The notes under the pieces: generated by a model
The model's database searches: none
Told to the model about the DNA's origin: nothing
What the model saw: only the letters and a program-made list of their open reading frames with translations
Assembly: GCA_014281115.1 (NCBI GenBank)
Contig: JACONQ010000003.1
Location: 1,240,001 to 1,304,000 of the forward strand
Direction: 5' to 3'
DNA: 64,000 bases
DNA from: Laburnicola sp. R22_1
Lineage: Eukaryota > Ascomycota > Dothideomycetes > Pleosporales > Didymosphaeriaceae
Shown: in pieces, positions 1 to 8,948 of the stretch
Layout: each line of letters starts with the position of its first letter
Position numbering within the stretch: the first letter of the stretch is position 1
Translations under genes and position numbers: made by a program

Positions 1-872
1 CGAAGCAGAATGAAGAGCGAGAGACGAAAGACACCATGCAACAGCAATCAGCGTGTACGACCACGCAGCCGAATCTCGCGCCTCAGACTTAAGAACATGC
101 AGGGGCACGCTACTCGCAGCCGTGGTCAGGCACAACTTTCCGAAAAAGGTACAAGACGCAGGAACAGGATAGTAAACGTGCTAGCTGCAGGGTGGCGCTG
201 CTACCACTAGACCGGGTCCACATGCAGTTCGCTCGTGGAGATGGTAGCATTCACACCCTCCACTTCGAACCTCCGGCGCTTATCTCAATGACCAATTTAC
301 GCTCTGCTCCAGACAACCAACAAGCCATTCGTTAATAATAGGATTCAATTGATGATGTCCTTACAGTGCGTCGTGACTAGGGCGTTTCCTATGTCCTAGC
401 ACTGTCGTACCAATGTCAGCAAGGTCCGCAACACCAAACGCTGGGATCGTGAGATGTTGTGCGAGCCCTGCGTTTGATTGCGATAACACGCGGGAGCCTA
501 TCGTTGCGGCTGCCACGAGAGCACTGGTTGCACGGCCAACGAACAGGTCGAGGGCGGACCCACAACGGTGACGCTGCGTGTGCGAACGGCTGCTGGGCAC
601 CCATTCACCTAACCAGGCACCAGGGTCAGGAGCCCGAATTAAGATTAAGCTCGGTGCCCTGCTCGAGTGCCAAGAACTGGATTTCTCGCCCTCCCTTTAT
701 AAACAATCGCCTGCTCGCTCCATCAACAAACCACCCACACTCGTTCTCCTCAGATCTCAACCTCAGTCTCTCGTTGACCACCCCGCTCACGCTCTTTTCT
801 CTCTGCCTTCGCCGGCGACGCTCGCAATCTCTTAAATCTCGACTGTCCCTACCCCAAGGTTATATCTTCAAG
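1..872. other. Intergenic region, promoter of the first gene
   Basis: I see no convincing gene here. The open frames overlap on both strands and lack a recognisable family or plausible splicing. The last 180 bases look like a fungal core promoter: a TATA-like TTTATAAA near 697-704, followed by a long pyrimidine-rich CT leader up to the ATG at 873. Confidence 0.5.
697..704 (+). promoter_or_regulatory. TATA-like box upstream of the GPI-anchored protein gene
   Basis: TTTATAAA lies about 170 bases before the ATG at 873 and is followed by a CT-rich stretch typical of fungal transcription start regions. This is a motif match only. Confidence 0.35.
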
Positions 873-1770
873 ATGAAGCTCACCACCCTTTTCGCTGTCG
901 TCGCCAACGCGGCTCTCGCCTTGGGTTCCGTTGCCGCTCCCTTCGAGGACCGTGCCGCCGAGGAGTACAATTCTTGCGCTAGGTATGCCGTTCTCTCCAT
1001 CCTGCATACAGCTATCCCTACAGACGTCCAGTCTGCGCTGCTCGCGCACGAGACTGCATTGACCGATGCCAATGCGCTGGACTGGTACAAGGTGCTTCCG
1101 GCAGACGTCAAGGGCTTGCTTCCCATGTTGTATCCGAAGTAAAAAGCTAATGTGAGTGTGTTTAGTACTACGCCGTGCGCTACCACGACTGTGATCACCA
1201 CTGTCACCCAGACCGTGACTGGTCATGTGTCGTCTAGCGAGGTGAGAGCGCAATTTTCGAGCGCGAGGTACGCAATATGTTACTGATGCTGTACAGGCCG
1301 CGCCGCCAGTCGCTCCGCCGGCCAGCACCGCGGAGCCCGTGCATTCGTCTTCGATTGTTGTGACGGTCCCCATAGTCGTTCCGACCTCCTCGCTGCTCAG
1401 CACCGTGCAGCCTGTGGCGCCGACATCTGCTCCCCCAGTTGCGCCTACGCACTCGAACCCGGGCGTCAGCTCTGGTCTGAGCTCCACGCTGGCCACTCCC
1501 CCGTAAGTCTTCCCGTCTGACTATCAGTGCACTCAACTCACTCACGTTGACAGGTATGCGCCGCCGCCCTATGGCAACGGCACGTCCGCCACCACAAGCG
1601 CAACCGGCACTGGCGCTGCCACTGGCACCATGCCGCACTCGTCTGGCGCTGGCCTCACCGGTACCACGACCTCTCCTCTTACGGCACCCACCAACGGCCA
1701 GGGCAAGATCAACATCACCGTCCTCTCTGTGGTCTTGGTCGTCGTGGCCAGCGCCTTCTTCTCCATCTAA
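873..1770 (+). CDS. Secreted Ser/Thr-rich GPI-anchored cell-surface protein
   Basis: The function is not known; by architecture this is a cell-wall or membrane GPI protein. The model has four exons: 873-1138, 1166-1241, 1297-1502 and 1554-1770, giving 254 residues. Residues 1-22 form a signal peptide (MKLTTLFAVVANAALALGSV). Then comes a helical segment with paired 'IPTDVQ' and 'LPADVKGLL' motifs, seen in many fungal GPI proteins. A Cys-containing, Thr/Val-rich and Pro/Ser-rich stalk follows. The C terminus has a small-residue omega region and a hydrophobic tail (VLSVVLVVVASAFFSI). Introns 2 and 3 (55 and 51 nt) are standard. Intron 1 is odd at only 27 nt. Without it, translation stops at 1142 after a plain secreted 89-residue product. 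An alternative splice from 983 to 1165 would also keep the frame but remove the helical domain. Confidence 0.7.
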
Positions 1771-2287
1771 TAAGGCGGGTAACATTGGGGGTTCATACGT
1801 CATTGCGGGATGAGGTTGCGTGGACTTCGGTGGCATGGTATAATCGTTCATGACGGACAATGTTCAGAGTCCTCGTAATGCGGCTCTCTTCAAGCTGTGC
1901 TGGAGATGTTCGAAGGTTAATGTTTTGGTAATGAATCTTACGGTACTGGATTGAGGGACTCTTTTCGATGGGTGGACGTATACCCTTCTCTTTTGTCTAC
2001 CTACTGTGCAATAATTCTCGAACCTTTCATCATCGTGTCCACAAATTTCGGTATACTTGTGCGTCCCCTCGCTCCTTGGACCCACGATGCTACGAAGTTG
2101 GTATCGCCGAAGGCCCTGCGTAGATAGAGTGAAGTTATGCACGTCACGAGGCATTGAGCTGTGCATCGTCGAAGTGCGCGACGGTGGCTGGCGGCAAGGG
2201 TATCGGGCAGTCAACCCACCTAAGGCCATAATCGCCTCCACTGTAGACTGTAAACACGCCAATTGACTTACCATACGCCCCCGCCGC
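1771..2287. other. Intergenic stretch, no gene seen
   Basis: This is the 3' flank of the GPI-protein gene. No family, splice pattern or repeat was recognised. Confidence 0.5.
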
Positions 2288-2735
2288 ATGGTTCTAGAAC
2301 TCAAGCACCTCATCCTAAAATATACATCGCAGCGCCCTTCTGCAGCACATATCATATGTTGGTCTATGGCGCTCTTTTACGTCTTCCACGCAATTATAAA
2401 GGGCCCCGTAGATACCAAATGGCGCTTCTACTTCCTGCTCTGTATCCGCTGCTATTCCAATCTATACATATGCTATCCCGGGAGTCGATGTAGACCTAGT
2501 GCTTTGCGATCGGGAAGCGGTGAGGCAGTAGACGCGAGCAGTCTGATCAAAAGTTTAGAGAGCTACGACGGTTTTCGACGAATTTACGGAGGACATTGTG
2601 TTGCGAGGGCGGGTCGTCGGACTCTTCGTGGATGAGCTGGGAGGACAAACGACGTCCGAGGGTTGCGGTGAGGAGGTAGCAGTTTCAACTCTTAACAGAG
2701 CAAGGATGACCATAATGTACGGCTGTTTTGGAGTC
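2288..2735 (+). pseudogene. C-terminal remnant of a fungal Zn2Cys6-type transcription factor
   Basis: An open frame from 2288 encodes segments resembling the C-terminal half of fungal-specific transcription factors: 'RPSAAHIICWSMALFYVFHA' followed by 'WRFYFLLCIRCYSNLY' and 'VDASSLIKSLE'. The homologous reading then continues in a different frame from about 2572 (FDEFTEDIVLRGRVVGLFVD). At least one frameshift therefore separates the parts. No zinc-cluster motif or upstream exon lies between here and the preceding gene. I read it as a truncated, broken fragment sitting next to the transposon at 2825. The family assignment is from memory of this class and is tentative. Confidence 0.4.
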
Positions 2736-2824
2736 GTGTAGGTGTCATGAATTGATGTTGTCGTGAGGGAGACCGAAAGGCATCGGGCGCTCAGGCAAGT
2801 CGTTCGATGTGACCGCTTAAGTTA

Positions 2825-2853
2825 ACGTGTCCGTGCGCGTGATGCGCACCCCA
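2825..2853 (+). repeat. Left terminal inverted repeat of the Fot1-like element
   Basis: It begins ACGTGTCCGTGCGCGTGATG and ends in GCACCCCA. It matches the reverse complement of the right end except that the right end holds one extra internal unit. Confidence 0.9.
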
Positions 2854-2895
2854 CCACAATTCAGCCAAACTTCTCAACCCTATAGCTCCACGATC

Positions 2896-4765
2896 ATGGC
2901 TCCAATTGACGACGCGATTGCTGAGATAGAATCGCTACCGCCTAGCGAAGAGTTCTCATATAAAAAAATTGCTGACAAGTATGGTGTGTGGCGCTCTACC
3001 TTAACACGGAGACACAAGACCGAAACAGTCGCACGCGTCTAAGATTATCAACCAACAAAAGCTTACTCCACAACAAGAGGCAGAGCTTGTTAAATACATA
3101 GAAGGACTCACAGCGCGTCACTTGCCACCTACAAGAGAGATGATACGAAATTTCGCGTCAACAATAGCTAAGGAGCTAGTGAGCGAGAGCTAGGTTACGC
3201 GCTTCATCAACCAACACAGCATCCATCTTATCTCTCGATAGGCAGCTGGTATGGACAGCAATCGCCACCACGCCGACTCAGGGGATAAATACAGTCTGTA
3301 TTTTGACTTCCTTAGGAACAAAATGAAGGAATACGATATTGAGCCTCGTCACACGTACAATATGGATGAAAAGGGCGTCCTTATTGGTATCACTGGCCGA
3401 TCAAAACGAGTGTTCAGCAGACGAATGTGGGAGAATAAGGAGGTTACAGCAGCCCTTTAAGATAGCTCTCGTGAATGGATTACCCTCCTAGCGTGTGTGT
3501 GCGCTGATGGATCAGCCTTGCCGCCAAGCCTTATCTATCAGGCTACCAACAAGGCTATACAATCAAGCTGGGTAGAGGATATTAAGGCAGGAGAGCACTT
3601 AGTACACATTTGCTTGTCGCCTTCAGGCTGGACAAACAACGATATTGGCTTTGCCTGGCTTGAACAGGTGTTTGATCGCTACACCAAGGCAAAAGCTCGA
3701 CGGTCTTACTGGTTACTTATCCTTGATGGCCATGGATCTCATGTTACTATGGATTTTATCGACTATTGCGATCGTAACAGGATACTCCTGGCTATCTTGC
3801 CCCCTTATTCGACCTACACGCTTCAGCCGCTTGATGTGGTACTGTTTAAGCCTCTCTCCACTGCGTACTCAAAGGAGCTATCAGATCACCTCCACCAGAG
3901 CCAGGGACTCCTCCCTATCAAGAAGGGCGACTTCTTCCCTCTATTCTGGAAGGCCTGGATAAGCTCCTTTAAAGAAGAGATAATCCTTAAGTCTTTTAAG
4001 GCTACTGGTATATCACCCTTCAACCTAGAGGTTATACTCAAAAGATTCACCAACACCGCCCTAGATAAGCAGGAATCACGAGAGAGCTCTACGTCAGTAC
4101 TTAGTGGATCTGACTGGCGCAAACTAGATCGCCTTGTACGATCTGCAGTAGAGGATCAGGGCAGCAAGGACGCGCAGAAGCTCAGCCGCTCACTCCACCA
4201 TATCTCAGTTCAAAACGAGCTACTTCGCCATGAAATCAATGGGCTTAAGGAGGTACTATCAGTTAAGAAGAAGCATAAGAAGAAGGGTAAGCTTCTTGAT
4301 CTTCAGCAACGTCAAGAGTACCATGGGGGGGCGGTCTTCTGGTCACCAAGGAAGGTTAGGGAGGCTCGTGTACGCCAGTCTGTGAAGGAGCAAGAAGAGA
4401 AGGAGCAGAAGCTTCAAAAAGAAGAGACAGCTGAGTTGAGGAAGGCAGCTAAGCTTTACAAGGAGAAAATTGCAGAGGAGAAGCGCGTGGCGCGGGAGGC
4501 AGCCAAGGTAGCCAGGGAGAAGGAGAGGGCTGAGAAGGCAGTAGAGCGCGCTCGCCAGAAAGCGGCTTGTGACGCAGAAAAAGCTCTACAATCTGCCTAG
4601 AAGGGTAAGAGAAAGGCCTCGCAGCTATCTACACAGAGTAATAAGCGTTAGAAACGTGTGGTTAATGCTGTAGCTGCTAAGGAGGCCTTAGGTGCCGCAT
4701 TAGCAGCTCCACCTAAGACTACGCGGTGTGGCCGCAACGTCAAGCTTCCAAGTAAATATCAGTAG
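2896..4765 (+). pseudogene. Fot1-like DDE transposase, disrupted by frameshift and stops
   Basis: The ancestral protein had an N-terminal helix-turn-helix DNA-binding region (MAPIDDAIAEIESLPPSEEF and 'KYGVWRSTLTRRH'). This was followed by a CENP-B-like segment (LTPQQEAELVKYIEGLTAR) and a DDE_1 catalytic core. The three acidic residues are still visible in 'YNMDEKGVLIG', 'LLILDGHGSHV' and 'LQPLDVVLFKPL'. The C terminus is a Lys/Glu-rich coiled coil. Breaks: one frameshift near 3034, in-frame stops near 3192 and 3239 (both TAG where the family has Trp), TAA at 3458-3460 (Gln in the family), and TAG at 4598-4600 and near 4652. Translation would have ended at 4765. Every stop fits a CpA-to-TpA change on one strand, as in RIP. 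It is clearly non-functional. Confidence 0.9.
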
Positions 4766-4871
4766 CGCAAGTTGATCGCAACTATTAATATAGTGCTCTA
4801 CGAAAAAATCTTGTGATAATAGCTATTGTGCGTAGCTCTACAGCCTTGTTTCTTGTAGTGCCGTTATGGTG

Positions 4872-4918
4872 TTGGGGTGCGCATCACGCGAACATGCGCA
4901 TCACGCGCACGGACACGT
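4872..4918 (-). repeat. Right terminal inverted repeat of the Fot1-like element, with an internal duplication
   Basis: The 13-bp unit TGCGCATCACGCG occurs twice, separated by AACA, where the left end has it once. The right end is therefore about 17 bp longer than the left. The outermost 24 bp are perfectly paired with the left end. Confidence 0.85.
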
Positions 4919-4920
4919 TA

Positions 4921-5588
4921 ATCAGCGACTCGGCAAACCCCGTCCTCCGCCGTTGCTCCAACCTTCCCGACTCCCCTCCATTTGATGCCTAATTTTCACC
5001 GTATCTATCTTCGCTCCTTGCAAATAGCATCTCTTATTCCCCCTCTCTTTTTTTTTTGCCGGAATTCACATGACATTCGCCCAAAACAATTATGCTAAGG
5101 ACTTCACGTAAAATTGATAAGAAACAACACGACCAGGTCACGATCAAATGTCGCGTGTACGCAACATCCTATACGTCAAGATACAAACAGCTATCAGTCT
5201 CACGCAATCACTCTTCCATGTCCATACTTAGTATACAACAGCACCGTGAAGCATGCGAACAAAGGGCACACATGCACTTCTTATCGCCAAGATTGTATGC
5301 ATGTGTACAGCACTGCAAGGTCGACCGCTGCGCTCAGAACGCTGACCCAGTCACCCCGCTTTGTTGAAGCATTTGCTTTAAGCTGCATCTGATCATGCCA
5401 TTCAAATTGAATCAGTTTGCCACGCCATGCGTTTGCCCGTTCGCCATCGGTCACTGTAACACCGTAGCCAAGTAGACCACCCACCGCCCATGACGAGTCG
5501 AAGCACAGCATTTCTTTCTCCCGTGGTTCTGTTCCCCTTGGTTACCTTCCACTTCTCTCCCTGCTGCACAATCCACAGCTAACCCTAA
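4921..5588. other. Intergenic stretch, no gene seen
   Basis: This is the promoter side of the rhodopsin-domain gene. It contains a T-rich run near 5048-5057. No gene, RNA or repeat was recognised. Confidence 0.5.
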
Positions 5589-7028
5589 ATGTCAACACAC
5601 AAGCACCGGACGTTCGTGGCAGAAACTGCCATTTGGTATACGCTATGCTGGATCGTCCTCATCGCTCGTATTTCTTCGAGGATAATGCATCTAGGAGCAT
5701 GGCAAGCACTCCAGATCGACGATTATCTCATCGTTTTGGCCATGGTAAGGTTATATGCGTTGCTACCGTGCAGCAAGCTAATATATACCTAGATGACGAT
5801 CACGGTACTCACCGTGGTCATGCACATGGTCATCAAAACGAGCAGCAATCTTATCGCACCAGGCGAGGGTTTCTTCGACTTCGCACCTTCCGAAATTAAA
5901 AACAGGGCTTTCGGATCTAAACTTGTTCTGGTCGTCGAACAAATGCAGATCCTCACCATCTGGCTAGTAAAGATTTGCCTGTTAATTATTTACTACCGCG
6001 CCACGTACGTGTATTTCACGCCGTATATCATATCTCTCTAACATCCTGCAGAATGTTATTGCGACAGCGCAAGCTAGTTCACGCCGTGGCCGGCTACGTT
6101 GGCGTCGGATTCGTAATGTTCCCGTTGCCTTGAAACGCTGCTGACCCATCCTAACAATGATGTGTCCAGATAATTATGGAAGTTCTCTACTTCGCTGTCT
6201 GGTGTCGCCCCTTTAGCCAGTATTGGGCGGTGCCACCAAACTCAACACAGTGCTCCGCAGCAACAAACCACCTAATCACCAACGCAGTTCTCAACATCTC
6301 ATCTGACCTCCTTATTCTTGGAATAGCCATCCCGCTCTTGCGAAAGATAATGATTCCTCTTAGGAAAAAGATCATACTCGGCATCCTCTTCATGATCGGA
6401 AGCTTCACTGTAAGTTGCATTCGATCGCACGCGCCGCTTTCGTTGCTCCTTTCTGTGCAATGTCATATTTTACTTGTATTTACCATTTATACCTCTGATG
6501 AAACTGTTCTCACGTTTGCAGATTCTCTCGGCGGCGCTTAACAAATTCTACTCCTTCAAGTACCCCTTCGGCGCCGAGTGGACAATATGGTACCTTCGAG
6601 AATCGTACACCGCCTTCATATGTGCAAATCTAAGCCTCACGTACCCGCTTATCCAACGCATATGGAAGCTGAAAGCTTTCTCCGACGAGTACTTGCGAGG
6701 CTCATCACCTTACCCCCCTCACAAAGTCTCAGATAGGAGGAAGGAACGGATGTGTATCAATAGGACTGTGGAATTCGCGGTGGATAGGCAACCAAGGGAG
6801 AGTCGAGACGATCTCGTCTTCTGTGGGGATGACGAGGCATCGGGGACGGTAGAGACTACGGTAAAGAGTCCTCCTCAGGAAAATCGAAGAAGTTTTGTGT
6901 TTTCTGGGAGAGAGGCGACTATGGCGGTGCCCAGAAGGAATGACTCCCCTGCTAGTGCCATCGACTTGGGCTATTTTCCTGGGGGCGGAGGGTGCGAGGT
7001 GCAAAAGTCCCCTTACTCGATGAGTTAG
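5589..7028 (+). CDS. Rhodopsin-domain (Pth11-like) integral membrane protein
   Basis: Five exons (5589-5744, 5793-6004, 6052-6112, 6170-6409, 6522-7028) encode 391 residues. The protein shows about seven hydrophobic segments and the hallmarks of the fungal rhodopsin-domain family (PF20684 type): an early 'RISSRIMHLGAWQALQIDDY' motif, 'WLVKICLLIIYYR', 'YFAVWCRPFSQYWAVP', 'AATNHLITNAVLNISSDLLI' and 'GAEWTIWYLRESYTAFICAN'. The cytoplasmic tail (about residues 300-391) is polar and basic. Members are plasma-membrane proteins; some, such as Pth11, act as receptor-like surface sensors, but most have unknown ligands. No N-terminal CFEM domain is present. Intron 4 (112 nt) is longer than the others. 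Assignment to the family is firm; a specific role is not. Confidence 0.85.
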
Positions 7029-7688
7029 AGGTACAAATAAATCTGCGGTCCGTACGCTGCTCCCACTATAATGACTACATCATATATCAACAAGGGGTGA
7101 CTGGAACCCCATACGAGTTCGAACTTGGACCTTAGGCACGCAAGTCTAACAATCCTTGTGAAACTCACTGTGGTAATCATCACTTGCACTGCCCATCAAT
7201 CAAACAAGCACACAGCCGGCTCAAGGAGGGGAGAAAAGCGAGCAGCTATGTGGTGCTCATTCCGGAAAGTGTTGAACAATACGTTTCAATTGAATAGAGC
7301 ACATCAGATTCGTGAATACTTTATCCGGAATACGTATTCACAGGCAGAGAGATGCCCAGGAGAGAAGCATGCAGCAGGGATGCAATCTTCTCAATCGGGT
7401 TCATGTGTTGCTTACGAGTTGGAAGTTTGATTGACGATAATTTTTTGTTGGTTAATGCATGATAAACAAGGAAGCTTCCCGGGCTTTTTCGTGGATGTGG
7501 ATTTCAATGCAGCCTTGTCGCATCATGTGCAAAGTACAACGAAGGTTCCAAGGTTGCCGAGATCCCACGTGATGATGACGAAATCCGGATGTACTAACCG
7601 TTTGGTGACTAGCTTGCGTTTATAACTTTCAGGGCCCCAAGAATACCTACACCTTTATCCTGCAGTACATTTCATATCCCCTAATCCA
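7029..7688. other. Intergenic stretch, no gene seen
   Basis: Only short open frames without recognisable families occur. A GTTCGAAC sequence near 7111 resembles a tRNA T-loop, but no cloverleaf can be built around it. Confidence 0.5.
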
Positions 7689-8868
7689 ATGGTCTCCGGC
7701 TCAAATGTAACGTGCTTATCTATCCCTGTTTCTGAGACATTGCTAACATTGATTGCTAAGAGTGCGCAAACGCCGCCGTTAGTCTCTCTGGCCGCCGGCG
7801 GTGTGGCAGGGGGCGTTGAAGCATTTACATCCGTATGGAGTACCAACCAGCGAGGATTCACGAGCTGATATGCTGTCGAATAGTACCCACTAGAGTTTGC
7901 GAAAACTAGAGTGCAACTGCGAAGTCAAAAAGGGATCCCGACACCGCGCAACCCTTTTCTGGTAGTCACGCAAGTGTATCAAAAAGAGGGTTTGAAAGCT
8001 TTGTACAAAGGCTGCGCTGCGCTGGTCGTTGTACGTCTCTCTCTGTCCACGTTCCTCTTGTTTACTTTTCCTTGACTTATTTGCACTCATCTTGTCCACA
8101 CCTTCCTTCTACCACCGGAATTACTTTTCCGGAACATCCCGAGCCAGCATTCTTTTGATCATTTGAATGGACTGCCAACACCAACCTGCGCTCTAGGGTT
8201 CCATAGCTAAAGATGGCGTCCGATTTCTCTTCTTCGACCAGATAAAGCATGCGTTCGCCGACCCGGAAACTGATACCCTCTCCCCTGGCCGCAACCTGCT
8301 CGCCGGCATGACAGCCGGTGTTGTGGCCTCCATCACAGCCGTTACACCCACCGAGCGCATCAAAACAGCTCTTATAGACGATGCGCGTAATGAAAAGCGC
8401 TTTCGTTCCGGTATCCACGCAACCCGCGTCATCTGGCAAGAGCACGGCATACTAGGTCTATATCGTGGTTTCGCCGGCACGACACTGAAACAAGCCTCGG
8501 TCACAGCTTTCCGCATGGGAACGTACAACATCCTAAAAGACTACGAGACAACAAGAAATATCAAGCAGAATACGCTTGTAAACTTTGCGAATGGGTCTGT
8601 GGCAGGGGTTGTAACAACATTAGCTACGCAGCCATTTGATGTCATCAAGACGAGGAGTCAAAGCGCGCGGGGAACGAGTACAGCTGAGGCAGTGAAGAGT
8701 GTTTTGCTTGATTACGGGATCAGGGGGTTCTGGAAGGGGACGACGATGAGGTTGGGCAGGACGATCTTCAGTGGAGGGGTACTATTTACGAGTTACGAGG
8801 CGGCGGTGAAGATCATTGAGCCACTATATAGTGGGCTTAAACGCGAGGTGGGAGCTGAAGCTGTCTAA
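7689..8868 (+). CDS. CTP1: Mitochondrial tricarboxylate (citrate) carrier
   Basis: Three exons (7689-7832, 7884-8030, 8197-8868) give 320 residues, the usual length for a mitochondrial carrier. Three tandem carrier repeats are present. Each has the PX[DE]XX[KR] signature at the end of its first helix: 'YPLEFAKTR', 'TPTERIKTAL' and 'QPFDVIKTRSQ'. The sequence 'SIAKDGVRFLFFDQIKHAFA' and the second signature PTERIKT are typical of citrate/tricarboxylate carriers (Ctp1/SLC25A1). Members exchange mitochondrial citrate for malate or other tricarboxylates across the inner membrane, supplying cytosolic acetyl-CoA. The second intron (166 nt) is long for the window. The gene converges on the hydantoinase gene, with 80 bp between stop codons. 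The substrate is inferred from family likeness. Confidence 0.88.
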
Positions 8869-8948
8869 TCTGTATTTCTAGTGTCGGTGTCCTATTTATC
8901 CTACGCTTGTGATTCATGATTTCACTACTACGCTCATACCCCTCTATG

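Larger units (their letters stand above)
2825..4918 (+). mobile_element. Fot1/pogo-type DNA transposon, complete but inactivated
   Basis: The 2094-bp element is flanked by a TA dinucleotide on both sides (2823-2824 and 4919-4920), the target duplication expected of the Tc1/mariner-pogo superfamily. The outer 24 bp of both ends are perfect inverted repeats (ACGTGTCCGTGCGCGTGATG plus GCAC/GCAT). A single transposase pseudogene fills the interior. It sits in otherwise empty DNA between a transcription factor remnant and a rhodopsin-domain gene. Size, TSD and transposase type agree with fungal Fot1-like elements. Confidence 0.9.

Noticed and set aside
849..1496. 215-codon minus-strand open frame over the GPI-protein gene
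   Set aside because: It is a shadow of the plus-strand exons. The plus strand has a signal peptide, splice sites and a GPI tail.
7100..7135. tRNA-like GTTCGAAC sequence
   Set aside because: No acceptor, D or anticodon stems can be paired around it on either strand.
5589..8868. Secondary-metabolite or effector gene cluster
   Set aside because: There is no synthase, tailoring enzyme or cysteine-rich small secreted protein among the neighbours.
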